The notes under the pieces: generated by a model
What the model was told of the DNA's origin: nothing
The model's database searches: none
Seen by the model: only the letters and a program-made list of their open reading frames with translations
Translations under genes and position numbers: made by a program
In this document: positions 1-12,000 of the stretch, in pieces
Numbering within the stretch: the first letter of the stretch is position 1
Layout of the letters: every line of letters begins with the position of its first letter
Assembly: GCA_013398015.1 (NCBI GenBank)
Contig: VZRR01013893.1
Location: 2,321-66,320 of the forward strand
Direction of reading: 5' to 3'
Length of the DNA stretch: 64,000 bases
DNA from: Oreocharis arfaki
Taxonomy: Eukaryota > Chordata > Aves > Passeriformes > Paramythiidae

Positions 1-228
1 TCACCAGAATTTGTGTAACTGCAGTCCCTCTCCTTTTCCTTCAAGCTGTGCTTGTCCATGGGTTGAGGTAACCAGCAATCATTGCTCAACCCTAAACAAG
101 ATCTCAACCATATGGAAGCACACGCTGATTCCGAGCAAAAGGGGACAGGTTTGTTTCAAGGGTAATTCAAAGGACATTCAAAATCTTTAAAATTCCTAAA
201 TACTTCTGCAGTCAGCCTAGAGGGCTTA
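1..228. other. Unique sequence, nothing recognised
   Basis: No coding frame, repeat or RNA gene could be recognised between the window edge and the purine microsatellite. Confidence 0.5.
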
Positions 229-231
229 CAA

Positions 232-305
232 AGGGAGGCAGACAGGCAGGCAGGCAGGGAGGGAGGGAGGGAGGAAAGGATAGAAGGGAAGAAGGGAGGG
301 AGGGN
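232..305. repeat. Purine microsatellite (GGCA/GGGA)n with ambiguous base
   Basis: The stretch runs as GGCA units, then GGGA units, then interrupted AAGG units, all purine-rich on the plus strand. It ends at an ambiguous base (n) at 305, which suggests the assembly or base caller had trouble in the repeat. The short minus-strand reading frame across it only encodes a Pro/Ser/Leu-rich translation of the repeat and is not a gene. Confidence 0.85.
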
Positions 306-448
306 TCCTCATGTTCAGGTGAAACTTGCTGTGCATCAGTTTCTGCCTGTTGCCTTTTGTCCTGTCTTCTGGTACCACTGAGCAGAGCCTGGATCCATCC
401 TCTCAACACCCTCCCTTCAGATACTCATAGATATTGATGAGATCTTGT

Positions 449-1252
449 TGTGGTTTGAGCTGGCTGAGTGCCAAACCCCACAAAATCTGTTAATTTGCAT
501 AAGGGGAAATCAAGAATATTGAGAAAGGCTAAAAATCTGCGAGGTAAAACAGGCACGCACTTGGGCAAGCACATTATAAAGAAAGTTTAATTACTAACAA
601 AATTAAAGATAAGAAGAAATAATAAGAAATCAAAGCAAAAAAAACCCACATTCACCTCTCTTCCAGCACCTCCCTCCTTTTACCAAATTAGGACAAAGGA
701 TGACAAAACATGAGATTTTGGTCAGCACTGCAGTTCTTAAAAGTCTCTCCAATATTTGAGGAAAAAAGAGTTTTTCTTCTGCTGAACGTGGTTTCCAAAC
801 TGGCACTAGCAGACAGACCCACCCAGAAAATCTGCTGCCGTGAAAAATTTCTCTCATGAAAATTCAGATGTCTCCTTCACACTGCCATTCATGGCCACAC
901 ATGGGGTGTCTCTCGTTTAAGGATACACCATTCCAGCCTGAAAGCATCAGCTCTGTTCTTCACAAAAATCTCTGAAAGCCTCTTGCAGTCTCTCACAGCT
1001 CCTAGGTGACCTGGCGTGGTCACCTTTTCTTTTTCCACAGGCTGCACACGGAATTCTTATCCCCCCATGTCTTTAAATGGATTAAAAACAGTTTGTGATA
1101 TTACAGCTTTACCACGGCCTGCAAAAGATATTTTTAAGCCGCGCGCAAAAGATGTGGCACCGCCCTCCTTTCTCCCGTCACCATCTTGAGCTGCCTCTCA
1201 AATAACTTACTTTCTCTTTCTCTCTGGCTTCGACGTCTCTGTGTTGCAAAGT
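449..1252 (-). mobile_element. Probable endogenous retrovirus LTR, minus strand, diverged
   Basis: The stretch reads as one coherent LTR-like unit on the minus strand. Its plus-strand start resembles the end of an LTR (TG followed by a 'gtttgagctgg...accccacaaaa' block). Read on the minus strand, a TTAAAAATATC TATA-like box lies near 1120 and a variant poly(A) signal ATTAAA lies at 586-591. It has CpG-containing patches ('agccgcgcgc' near 1138) unlike the AT-rich surroundings. I match it from memory to an avian ERV LTR but cannot name the family. It abuts the next LTR with almost no spacer. No target duplication was found, so both ends are approximate. Confidence 0.42.
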
Positions 1253-1253
1253 T

Positions 1254-1880
1254 GCTTCTTTGGGTTATCCCAAACTAGCAGCCAAGTATCATGCAGTTGC
1301 TCACTCACTCTCTCTCCTCCCCAGATTCCCCCATCTGGTGAGGAGGAGAACTAGAAAGAAAAAATAAACCATGAGGGTTTAGATAAGCACAATGTAAGAA
1401 CTGAAACAAAACATAATAGCAGCAATAATAATATTAATACTAATAATACCAATAATAATAACAACAATAATAGCAATAATAAGGAGAGGGAAAGAAAGTA
1501 ACAGACACCAAAAGAAGCAAGTGATGCGCAATACAATTGCTCACCATCTGCTGACCGATGCCTATCCCCAAACCACAACTGTCCCTCTTTTATTAACTCC
1601 CCCCCAGTTTATATATTGGGGCCTGAAGTTCTACGGTATGGAACAGCTCCTTGGCCAATTAATGTCAGCTGACCCAGCTATGGTCATTCCCAGCTTTTTG
1701 TGCAGCTCCTCATTAGCAGACCATGAGAAGCTGAAAAGTCCTTGATCTAGGGTAAGCACTACCTAGCAACAGTCAAAACAAGTGTGTGTTACCAACATTA
1801 TTCTGATACTAAATCCAAAACCACAGCACTCTGCCAGTAGTAATAAGAAAGTGAAGTCTGTCCCAGCTGAAAGAAGGAGA
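1254..1880 (-). mobile_element. Avian ERV LTR (ERVL-like), near full length, minus strand
   Basis: The whole stretch follows, block by block, an LTR family I know from many bird genomes. The blocks in order are: 'ctagcagccaagtatcatgc' near the low end, the (AAT)n-rich tract, 'agtgatgcgcaatacaattg' with the 'gctcacc' block, the 'gtatggaa...cttggccaatt' block, 'gagaagctgaaaagtccttg', and 'atactaaatccaaaaccaca' near the high end. On the minus strand a TATATAAAC box lies at about 1608-1616. The expected TGT/ACA termini are mutated and no target duplication survives, so the copy is old. Length (about 627 bp) matches a complete LTR. No flanking gag or pol was seen, so it is probably a solo LTR. The ERVL assignment is from memory; the LTR identity itself is firm. 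Confidence 0.85.
1413..1482. repeat. (AAT)n-rich tract inside the LTR
   Basis: Interrupted AAT/AAC trinucleotides. The tract is an internal part of this LTR family rather than an independent microsatellite, although it has expanded and degenerated here. Confidence 0.8.
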
Positions 1881-2150
1881 ATTACCTTTGCCATCTTCCT
1901 TTACTTTCTCTCACTTTCTTTGCCTTTTCTGTCCCCTTTTCTCTTCCCTTTTACTTAAACTTTTCTTTTTTTTACTATGGTCAGATCTTGGCTTTATATC
2001 TCATCCCAGCTGCCTTGCAGTCATAGCATATTTGCTCTGGAAATGCTGATTTAGCCTTTACTAGATACTAAGAACAATTTTTGTCTCCAATTCTGCTGGA
2101 ATTAGAATGTTTTTTTCATAACCTATGAGTAAGGAAAATCTTACGAAGAG
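1881..2150. other. Short gap with a pyrimidine-rich tract
   Basis: From about 1893 to 1975 the plus strand is mostly C and T ('tcttcctttactttctctc' and similar). I see nothing else up to the next LTR candidate. Confidence 0.5.
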
Positions 2151-2430
2151 AGTTCTAAAAGAAAGTTGCCAACAAGTTATGTAGACTCAGATAATAAACA
2201 GGCATTAGGTGTGCTTGCAGAGCTGGGGGCATGTGCTTGGTAAAAGGTGATACCATGGCAAAAGCCAGTAGGCTCTGTAAATTGTAAAAACAAATAGGTA
2301 AGTAGTTGTAATAGAGAGTTATAATATGGAGTCCTTCCCCTGCTCCCAGCCCAGAGTTACCTTTGGCAATAAAAAGGGGCTTTAGCTAGCGCGTACTTCT
2401 GCTGCCTTTTCTTTCTGTTTAGCTGTGCAC
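2150..2430 (+). mobile_element. Possible LTR fragment, plus strand
   Basis: Structure suggests the U3/R part of an LTR: AATAAA at 2368-2373 in 'ctttggcaataaaaagg', followed about 25 bases later by 'acttctgctgcc'. Upstream lies a 200-bp block ('gatgataccatgg'-like, 'ctctgtaaattgt') that I associate loosely with avian ERVK-type LTRs. Neither terminus nor a target duplication could be identified, so this could equally be unique sequence with a chance poly(A) hexamer. Confidence 0.3.
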
Positions 2431-2799
2431 AAACAAAAGAAAACCGCTAGGAAATTCACATCAGTAACACCTCTATGATTAAAACAAACTTGCTATTTCA
2501 CTACCCTTTCTCTATTCCTTTTCCTTCCCCTTCTGCTTCCCCTTCTTCTTCTTCTTCCATCTAATGATGAGCCCGTTATTTGCCTGAAATGCTACGAAAC
2601 TTTCAGCCCCAAAACCATTTAAAGGGCACATATTACAAAGATTACAATGGTTAACAGGATTTTGTTTTCTTTTTCTCAGTCTGTTTCAGAGCAGATGCTC
2701 ACAAGCATTAACATGGGGCACATGTGTCAGAGACTGAAATATTATAGTTTATGACTTAGACATTATCATGAAAGACTTTTGCCTATTATAGAAAAATGT

Positions 2800-3290
2800 A
2801 TTACAAAAGCTGCAGAGAAGACCTCCACACCCTGAACGGGCCTTCTGACTGGGGCCCTGACCTGCTCGCTGACAGAGATAAGATAAATTCAGGTCTGGGG
2901 AATGAAGAATACACTCACAGAGGGATCAAGCCTAACACCTTTGGAGTGAAGACTGCAGCCCCAGGACTATCAGCTGCCAGGCTTCACACAGACCCTCGCA
3001 CCAAAGGGTGGGGGAAGAGAGGTTTTGGGTGTGTAGCAAAAAAGCCTCTGGTGAGAGGCGCAGTGGCCGCCCATCCTCCACTATGCAGACCAGCTCAGCT
3101 GTGGGGCCCCTTCACCCCAGGGAAAGCTTATCCACAGCAGAATGGGGTGTCAAGGCCCATCAAAGACCCCCCCTCAGGAGTCCCCAGACCCTGAGCCAGA
3201 GNTTCTTTGTGTTCTCTTTTGTCCTCTTTGCCTCTTTTACTTTTAAATAAAATATATCATTTTTTTTGGCACCAACATCTAACCTCGTTC
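2800..3290 (+). mobile_element. Possible LTR, plus strand, with poly(A) signal
   Basis: This GC-richer block stands out from its AT-rich flanks and ends in a C/T-rich tract, then AATAAA at about 3245-3251, as an LTR R/U5 region would. It is open for 132 codons on the plus strand (2796-3194), but the translation (Pro/Gly/Arg-rich) resembles no gag or other protein I know, and one base (3202) is ambiguous. LTR boundaries are not resolved and no target duplication was found. The alternative is a different retroposed sequence or unique DNA. Confidence 0.38.
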
Positions 3291-3294
3291 TGTT

Positions 3295-3958
3295 TTAATC
3301 ACATTTTTGGGTATATTTTGAACCTTCAAAGTTCTTTCCTTTTCATACAGAGACTTAATTTTCTTTGCTCTTCTGGGCATAACAACATGCACAGCCAGGA
3401 GCAGGCTGATGCAATCCCCCTTTTAGACTGAAAACACATCACTCAAAGCCTGGCAAAGGAAAGTGAGAGCTATGGAAAGTTGTAGATCCTGTGTGTCATG
3501 CAGAAGGCTAGATGCATGATGGTTTTGATGAAGAAAATAGTAATCTTTGCTGTAAACAGTGAGGCATGTAACTCATGCACAAAGGTGGCACTCTTCAGAA
3601 CAAATGGAAAAGTTTTTGTGATTTTTCTCTCTGTTGTGAGGGAATGCAATATTTTCATATGAATTTTTATTTTTGCATCCAAAAAAGAAATCCCCCAAAC
3701 ATTCCCATGCCTAGTTTATAGGTATTTTTTCATCTTGTGTTTCTAAATTTTTTTTTTCAGCGTGTGAGAATAAAGAACTCTTATCAATATCGTATATCAA
3801 TTAGAATGAAACACGCAGGGAATACGGAAGCAGGAGTAGAGACCAAGCAGTCCCTGTTTCCTGAAGACCAAGTTTGAAGAATGAAAATTGGGTCCAATCA
3901 CAGACAAAAGAGGAGAAGGAAGATGAACTGCATCATATTTTCCAAAGTGCTCTGTTTC
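3295..3958. other. Unique AT-rich sequence
   Basis: No repeat or gene recognised. Short frames here have no protein-like composition. Confidence 0.5.
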
Positions 3959-4200
3959 ACAGAATCATAAAGTCATAAAACATCTTGATTTGGAAGGGAC
4001 CCAAAGTGATCATCAAAGTCCAACTCCTGGCCTGGAACAGGACAACCCAAAGAATTACATCATGTGCCTGAGAGCATTGTTGAAATGTTCCTTGAGCTCT
4101 GTCAGGCTTGGTGCCATGACCACTTCCCTGGGGAGCCTGTTCCAGTGCCCAACCACACTCTGGGGGAAGAATCTTTTCCTGATATTCAGCTTACATGAGA
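3959..4200 (-). mobile_element. CR1 LINE 3' end, minus strand
   Basis: Read on the minus strand, this is the classic 3' untranslated end of CR1. The terminal octamer repeats (ATTCTGTG and degenerate copies, 3959-3985) sit at the low end. Next come the 'ttggaagggacc' and 'gtccaactcc' blocks, then 'ccctggggagcctgttccag' (complement of the 'gaacaggctcc' block) and 'gggggaagaatcttttcctg'. About 240 bp survive. The reverse transcriptase is absent, as is usual for 5'-truncated CR1 copies. Divergence is moderate. Confidence 0.93.
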
Positions 4201-7200
4201 ACAAAAAGTCCTCAAGGAGTCACATAGGAAAGCATAGAAGAAAAAAAGCACATATGTCTTATTTTAATTTTAAAGCTGGGATCTGAGTTTTCTAATTCTT
4301 ATTCTGGGAAGGAAGGGGAAAAAAAAGAAAGTTCCTGCAGAAACATGTGTCTCCTTCAGAACAGAAGCATGTGCCCACTTGCAAATACACCTATTTATCA
4401 ATGTCCAGGTACAGAAATTACAAGAAACAAGAAAAATCCCCAGCCATTTCTTTTTATCTGCTGTGATCTTCTGTCTGGCTTGGGCTGAATGTTGCAGGGT
4501 TGGAAAAAAGACCAAAGGCAAAATATATTAAAATGCCAAGGTATTTTTAGAGGCTGGAGCTGAACTCAGCATACCTTCCTAGCTTAACTTCAGGCAGATG
4601 TATGACCAGAGAGAAAGTGAAAACTGTTTTGATCTTAACTCCTCCTTTTATTTTCACTTCATAAGAAATACTCTCTAACTCAGATCACCTGAACCCGAGG
4701 TTATCAATGAGGCAAGTTTGTGCATGTGGGGTAATGTGGAGACCACCCTGTCACCACTTTTTTTGGGTGTATTCACCCAGACTGGAGACCGTGGGACATG
4801 GTGAGGGGGCCACAGGGAGATGACTTTTCATCCATAGAAGGATGTGTTCAGCAGAGCACAAGGGAAGGCAATAAATTCACAAAGAGGTGCACCACCACTT
4901 TTAGCTCCTGCTGCAGCACTTGGCGGGGCAGAATTGGGGCAACCCTGGAGCTCCCATTGCTGTTTCAGTGCACAGAGCTGCTGTCACTGGCAACATCCTG
5001 GCAAGCCCCGCAGGCCCTGCTTAGGACTGTGCCTCTGCCAGTTGTGCTGATTTCCCAAGGGCTGTAGTTACACGTGTGTGACAAGAAGAAAGGTGTTTCT
5101 TCTCATGATGGATATTCAGTGTCCCCACTCCCTGACATGGGACATAGTCCCTACAGGTAAGGAGCAGAATATCCTCTTGCCTAGGAGCTGTCCTTGTCCA
5201 CTGTGTCACTGATGTCTAGCTCTCACAAAGTCCAAGGGCCATTGCCCAAAGGGTTCTGTCATTGATTTTAGTTATTCAGACATCATACTTGACTCATTGA
5301 AACCAAAAATTGCGTAAGAAATAGTCGATTTTAGTGCACCTTCTACTTACAAATAGCAATCAGAATTTGAAATTGTTGAAGTGTCTTCCTCAGAATTCAA
5401 GTGAAATGCTTTTTTATTCCCATTTAAAAATGTTGCTATTGATATAATAAAATGGATCTATAACAAAAATTAATAAAGACTCACATGAAGGGAAATGTTC
5501 AGGATTAGTTTTTCTTCACTTGGGCAAGTCTACTTCACTATATTTTCTGCTTAAAAGTAATTTATTCATGTTTTAACTTTTAATGGTGATTTTAGACAAA
5601 TCTTTTTGGACATGGAATAATTGTTCAGGTCAGAAAAGATCCTTTTTGTCCTGCTGCTATAATGTGCATTCTGTTGTTCTTGTCTGAAGTAAAGATTCTG
5701 TACATATCACAACAGGTATCATCATGCTAATTCAAGAGATCTTCCATTTTGATACCAAAAATTTGTTTTCCTAAACTTTTATGTTATTTTGCACTTGGAC
5801 AATATACCAGACAAAAACTTTTCTTCCAGTATGAGGGATGGAAAACTGCCCAAAATTGCTACTCTTGTGTCATGCCATCAATACGGGCCGATAGCTGAGT
5901 TTGTCTAGTCAGTTCCTATGTATAGCAGACTGCATTCAATAACTTTGTAGAGATGAATTCAGATGAACTCATAGTTATCAGTTTCCTCAGCAGTGAGATG
6001 AAAGGAAATTGCAACTACATTGGAGTCTGGCAAGATATTATTGTCGACCTGAACTCCTCTAATAGGTGTTCTCCTTCAGCATCAGATCAGTCAAATAACA
6101 TGCAATTAAACTATCACCTAGGACACCACACTACAGGAACAGAAGAAACCTTAACCCAAACCTAACCTTATTAGATGCCAGAGATTCAAATTTGCCATTT
6201 ATGATCACATAGTCTGCCTCACATAGTTGATTGTGCCATCCATTTTCATGGGCTATATGTGGTCCAGTGGAAGAAAGTTCTGTCCTTAAAAAACTGATCT
6301 CTTTTATATTTTCGTGTGGTTTCTCAAGGACAGGAGAAGAGTATGTTCATCACACCATGGGCCTCACAGTGTCTTCTGCTGCATAACCAACAGAAAAGCA
6401 TGGATGCAGGGAAACAATTTCTAAAGTTTCTGATCTTCTAAAATGTTAGTGTAGGCCTGTCTGGAGTATACTGCCCTGGCATCAGCACTGTTCATTAGAC
6501 AAATCTTATAAAGAGACCCATTTCAGATGTATGAATCATTTTGTACTGATTTCTTTTTTTTTTTTTTTAGTTTTGTCTTTGTGCAATTAGATCGTATTCA
6601 CAGCTTTTTTTTGCTTTTTTATCTTGGAAAATTCTTTGCTCACTGTTTCTCCAGCAAGCTTTGATATTCGTCTGGGAAATCAGAGCTGCAGAATGGAGCA
6701 CAGTGGTTTCTGTTTTCATTTCCTCCAGTGTGCAGCTGATGGTCACTGAGGCAGCAATAGTTTGGCAAAGGTGCTCACTGTGAGCTAGAAGTGTCTTGGG
6801 AAGGACCATAGCAAGCTCTGGGATCAGGCGTGGTTAAGATACCTGACTGATGATTCTCACCTGTGGAAAATGGCGGATCTTCAGACAAATTGTTCTAGTG
6901 CTTTCTGAGTGAAACAACTCTGGAAAAGAGGGCAGATTAAACAAAGCCACATGACTTCAAGGAGTTTTTCATCTGCAGGCTACCATCAGAGAAAACCCCA
7001 AAGGGGGTATACATGCCCATTTATCATCAGCATGCCACGGAAGTCTTGCTGCCATTTTCAGCAGTGCTGTCCGGACTCTCAATCCTCAGCATCTTTCGAA
7101 GCAGAGTGCTGAAATGAGTTACAGTCCTTTCAGGTTGTTCATTGGGATGCATTATGCATACACAGATTACGTGAATTCCTTTCTGTTTTCTCTTGAATCC

Positions 7201-8942
7201 TGAGTAATGGCCTGCTCTCGAATCTCATTAATAAATCAAAGACAGGGCTTCCATATGGAATCTGGCACACAGTAGAACAGCCAGTGTGCAGAAGCAAAAG
7301 TGCTGTATCATGGTTCTCTAGAGATTGTGCCTAATAAAGACACAGTGGAAGAAATCTAGAGCATGGTAGAAAAGTAATGCAATTGTCATCGTGCGAAAAT
7401 TAAAATGCCCAAGTTAATTCTGTCAGCTCAGATTATGGCATATTTTGCAAGCTCACCAGCAAACAGGTCTTGTGTATCAGGCTGGGAAGCAGATTGCCAT
7501 GATTTTCTTATCTAGCTGTAATTCTTATGGAGGAATTTTAGAAATCATTTTTTCATGTGTGCATTGTACAATGTAGTGCATTTTCATCCCAAAATAGCGC
7601 AATGGTAAGGTGATAGAAACAGATTGTTATCCATAGAAATATTTCCAAATTTACCACTGACTAGGTATTTTAGAGTGTTAACCATCAAAACAAGTTAAAG
7701 ACAAAACTAAATGTTCTTTCTCCTTTCCACATCGCCCAACAGAAGAAATGCTGGGTCAGCTGTTCTTGTGCTTTTTTTCATTCTACTAAACCACAGGGGA
7801 AAAAATGGAACTTTAGTAACTATGAAAAATTTTGCATTAAGATATGCGCACATGTAAAATCACACTGCTGGTGGGATTCTGATCCTTGACTGAAGATTTC
7901 TTTTGCAGGAGCTTCACCTTTCAAGGTGGAAGTTCTTCATTGTCCCTTTCCAGACTGTTAAATCCCTTGCACACCAAGAGCTGCACTACTATTTTCTGCT
8001 GTTTAGGCCCCTGGAATTTCCAGGGGATTGACGGGTCAACAATGCAAAACACAGCATCTACAGCAATAGCCAGAATACTGCTTTCCTAAAGTATAAAAAT
8101 ATAACGATATAGGGAACACCATAACAGGTATCTGAGCCCAAACCCAAAGAAATCATGGAAAGAAACTGCAGTGATACCTTGGTTTTTCCTTGTATATGGA
8201 GCATAAAAATCTCAAATTCAGAGGGGTTCAAGTTCCACTACTTTGTGGACCAGACTTTCATTTTTATTATCATCTCCCATGTCTGAAAGTAAATAGAATT
8301 TTAAAAGTAATGCTATGAGCAAAGAGATTTGCATCGGCTTCTGCCTCCTGCCACCAGGGATACAAGTCAAGCCTGTACAACAGGGTCCTGACTCTCTGTG
8401 CCTCCACAGAAGTGGACTTTGTCTGGCCCTAGCACAAAGCAGGAATGGAGTCACCCACAAGCAATTTTCAAAATGATATCCACCTGTGAAGAATGACTCT
8501 TTTCAAATGACATTTAGCAGGAGTAACAAAGGTAAATATTTCAGCCAACACTGTGTTTTTCCCGAATGAAATTAGAATAGCAGCTGCTGTGCTTTTCTTC
8601 AGCCTATCTCTTCTCACTAAGGTAAAATTTGCTGAGCAACTATTTGAAATCTCAGTAATGTGTATATTTGAAATGTTTAAAAAAAATTCAATGTTTTAAA
8701 GAAAATTAAAATATGCATTAAGACAAATATTCAAGTACATACAAATATATATTATACATTTCTAGTTTTTACTGAAGAAGTTGCTCCTGTTTTTAACATT
8801 TCCATAAATTTATTCTGTCTAGATGTAAGTAAGAATTGTTAATCGCAATTCAGGCTTTATTGAATTTATACTTTCAAAAAAAATTTAAACTCCATGTAAT
8901 TTCATTGAAGTATTAGAAGCACATGTAAGAGTGTTTCCAGTA
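4200..8942. other. Unique non-coding sequence
   Basis: I see no gene, LTR or CR1 in this 4.7 kb. All open frames are under 90 codons and unlike known proteins. Small features only: a T-run at 6552-6569, and a telomere-like 'aacccaaacctaacc' at about 6153 that is far too short to be a telomeric block. Confidence 0.5.
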
Positions 8943-8948
8943 GGTAAC
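8943..8948. repeat. Target-site duplication, left copy (GGTAAC)
   Basis: GGTAAC lies immediately before the LTR and is repeated exactly after it at 9316-9321. Confidence 0.9.
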
Positions 8949-9315
8949 TGTCGCAGAAGGGATGACTCGGACCACTCAGTATGAGTTACCAGCAAGCTCC
9001 GTTTATTGATCACCCGGCAATATCTTTTATAGCGTGCTTAACAAGCTCATGCATATTCTGTAATCTAAGCATAGGATTGGTTTCTGCCTTAACTGTCAGC
9101 CCCACCTGTTGTTTCCCATTTCTCGTGCCAACTTTCTCCTTTCACTCCCGACTTCTGCATTGTTTAGCAGTAGCAAGCATCCCGTTATCGTACAACTCCC
9201 ACCTCAAGGACAGTGTGTCCTTGTCGGTTTGCACGTACGCCTTGCTTGCTTCAGACCCTCCTGTACCAGCTGTGCTATGCCTGCATGGCCCTTCTCGGCC
9301 AGCCAGACTCCAACA
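8949..9315 (-). mobile_element. Solo LTR of an alpharetrovirus/ERVK-like endogenous retrovirus
   Basis: A complete 367-bp LTR lies in minus orientation. On the minus strand it begins TGTTGGAG and ends CTGCGACA, giving TG...CA termini, and it is flanked by exact 6-bp duplications GGTAAC. A 6-bp duplication is typical of alpha- and betaretrovirus-like (class II) insertions. On the minus strand a TATAAAAG box is at 9024-9031 and AATAAA is at 9002-9007, about 20 bases apart. That compact U3/R arrangement is known from avian leukosis-type LTRs. A 'cgataacgggatgcttg' stretch near 9175-9190 also resembles that group's U3. No internal viral genes remain, so this is a recombined solo LTR. The 119-codon minus-strand frame that crosses it is incidental. 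Confidence 0.92.
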
Positions 9316-9321
9316 GGTAAC
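9316..9321. repeat. Target-site duplication, right copy (GGTAAC)
   Basis: Exact match to 8943-8948, directly after the LTR's CA terminus. Confidence 0.9.
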
Positions 9322-12000
9322 AGAAGTTATCTGAAGAAATAGTGTTTCCTTTTTTAAAGGAAGCCAAAAGTTCTTTTCATTTTTTTCTCCTGACATAGCA
9401 TCACAGCGGTAGAGACACTGTCTCTTATTTCTCTCAAGTAAAATATAAAGTCTATACCAAATATTCTCCCTGAGAAAGCACAGGAAAATTGTGATACGCA
9501 TTTAGGGATTTAATACAGCATGTTTAAATGCAACACTTTTCAATGGTAGATTTCATTTAACAGGTGTCTTGAAGCCTGTCAGACACAACTGCTGACTGCA
9601 TAGGGAAAATGGGTCAAAGTGGCTTTTTTCCAAACTCTCATTGCCCTTTATTAAACGAAAACAACTGCCTCTGGACACTGCTAGAGTGAAGTCCCTGTTT
9701 ACCACAGCAACCTTTACTCACTCTTATGCTGTGTGAGTGCACAGGGCAAGTTGGAGGTGACAGATCCCTTTCACAGTAGCTCTTGAGCCTTCTTTCTAAT
9801 TGGAGAGAAAGGAGGCAGATTTTGTTTCCATCACTTTGCCTGTATTAAAAAAATAGTTTTCATTGCAGATCTGTTTAGCTAATATGCTTGCTGAAAACCT
9901 TGGTCAAAGTTGATAAATTTCCATAAAATATTTCTCCTTTGAGAAAAAAAAATAGACTGATGCATGAGCCTTTCACATTAGACCCAGCTGTCTCAGATAT
10001 GGTAGTTTGCAGCTGCTCTGTGAGGATAATAAAGAGAAGGGATTGCTCAAACATCGGAACTCTTAGCCAAGAGCAATTAACACCTTGACCTGCCTCCAGA
10101 AATGGAAAGTGTAGGGAGTGAACATGCTATTAGTGTGCTAGCAGTGTAGTTAGCAGAAAGGATGTTCCAGCCTTTTCTGATGCAAAGGTAAAACGAATCT
10201 CAGTAGCTCAGACTGGGTTCAGGCGAGCATACCAACCACCATGGTGACCCATCCAAGCCTAAGCAGGTGGAAAGCAGAGATGGTGCTGCAATCAAACTCT
10301 GTCTGGCAGTACTGCAGCTTCCCTCATGTCCATCTCTCAACAGTTTCTCAATGGAAAGACCAGAAGGGACTTCAGACCATGATTCTGGGTGTATTTTCCT
10401 CCCACGCAGGTTTATTTGAAGGGAGTTTGGTTTTGCTTCACAGCAAGATGTCTCAGACTTGAGACACTTCTGGAGATGGAAGGAAATGCCATCCTCTGGG
10501 CTTGGTTTCCTTACAAAGTAGAAAGTGCATGTGTCCTGAAGGGGTCCAGGGTAAAACAGATGTCTTCAAGCAAATTTTGGGCCATGTCCTCTGCAGATTG
10601 TTTTTGCACATCCGGGAAAGGAGTGTACTTTCTTTTGTTTCATTTCCCATCCGTAGAGTTGTACAAGAAAAGAGAGCCAGAGGAACAGTTTACTGTTTTG
10701 AGATGGTTTACTTGTAGCCATGGAACTCAAATCAAGATTTACAGCCACCCACAAACGTGCTTGACAAACTTCACAATACAGAAACAGTTAAATCCATTTG
10801 GAGTTTTGCCCTGTTCTTAGAAGGTTCCATATAGGTTACAGCTGAAGTCAGGAAACTTCCATCTTGCTTTCTGGGCTAATTACAGCAGATTCAAAGTAAG
10901 CAATAAGTGTCTCTGAATTCCATAGTCCTTCTGTTTTGTTTCCTATGATTGGTATTTATCTGGGGTACACAATGACAATGATGTGAGAGGAGATTTTCAA
11001 GTGAGTTCTGTAACGATCCAGGTGTAAGTTCCTGGAAGCTGGTGCTAGAATGAGAACTTTGTCATTTGCTCCAATATCAGCACCAAATGCTACGAAAAGT
11101 TTCAGTTGAAAACTGCACTATCAAATTCTGCACACACTTATCTCCAGTGACTGCAGTTAGAGTGAGTGCTGGGCACTAGAGCAAAAGGTTGAAAAGCCAT
11201 TCTTGGTGTAGCTGACTTAGCCCTCCACTATCCTACATGTTTATCATCCTGTTACAGCACTGCTACCCAGAATGGTGAAGAGCATTTAGTCAGGGAACGA
11301 AAACAGTCATGAGAAAGAGCTAATGAAAATATAGGAACTGCTATGGCTCAGGAAATCTATGAGACATTAAGCTCTTGATACTTAGCTCTTGTATTAAAAT
11401 GCTCCTGTTCCCACATGGGAACTACTTGCTTGTAATTTCCGAGTCCACATCTGACCAACCAAGAAAAACAGGTGTACATTAAGCTGGAGTGTTGGGCAAT
11501 GGGTCTACAAGGCTCAGGTGCTGTGAGATGGTGCAGGGGAAACTAAATGTAGTTCTCAAAAATAACTTAGAGATACAGGGTTCTGTGATGTTTATATTTC
11601 CACCTTAATTGCACCTTAAAAGTGTGTATTTGTTTGGGGCTTTGGAGCTGCTCTTGCTACAGAACTAGTCTGTTTTACAGACAGTGTCCCGGCTAACCCA
11701 AAAATGTGTATTGTATTCCATATCTGTGCTACCCCAGTCTGCCCAAGATTGTTACTTTTAGATCTGAGGGCTGGAAGAAGAACCGAGTGTCTTGCCCAGG
11801 TTCCTGAGGCAGGGGGTGCCAGGCTGCCTTTAAGAGCTTGAGAACACTTACGCAGAGCCTCTCTCTTTTTCGTTCTCGCAGGGAAAGCTGAGGCAACACA
11901 AAGCAGAAGAAGCTCCCATTTGTTTCCTTTTGTTTTTTTCCTGGACTTTTGGAGCAGTTGGCAACATCTTTTTGGCCACAGTTGCCACAGGCAACCCCTG
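9322..12000. other. Unique non-coding sequence
   Basis: Nothing recognisable as a gene or repeat in 2.7 kb. Overlapping frames near 10.4-10.8 kb (up to 143 codons) have unremarkable composition, overlap on both strands, and match nothing I know. Confidence 0.5.

Noticed and set aside
6145..6172. Telomere-like 'aacccaaacctaacc'
   Set aside because: Only two or three imperfect units, too short and irregular for an interstitial telomeric repeat.
9142..9501. 119-codon minus-strand frame
   Set aside because: It runs through the solo LTR's U3 and into flanking DNA, so it is not a viral or host gene.
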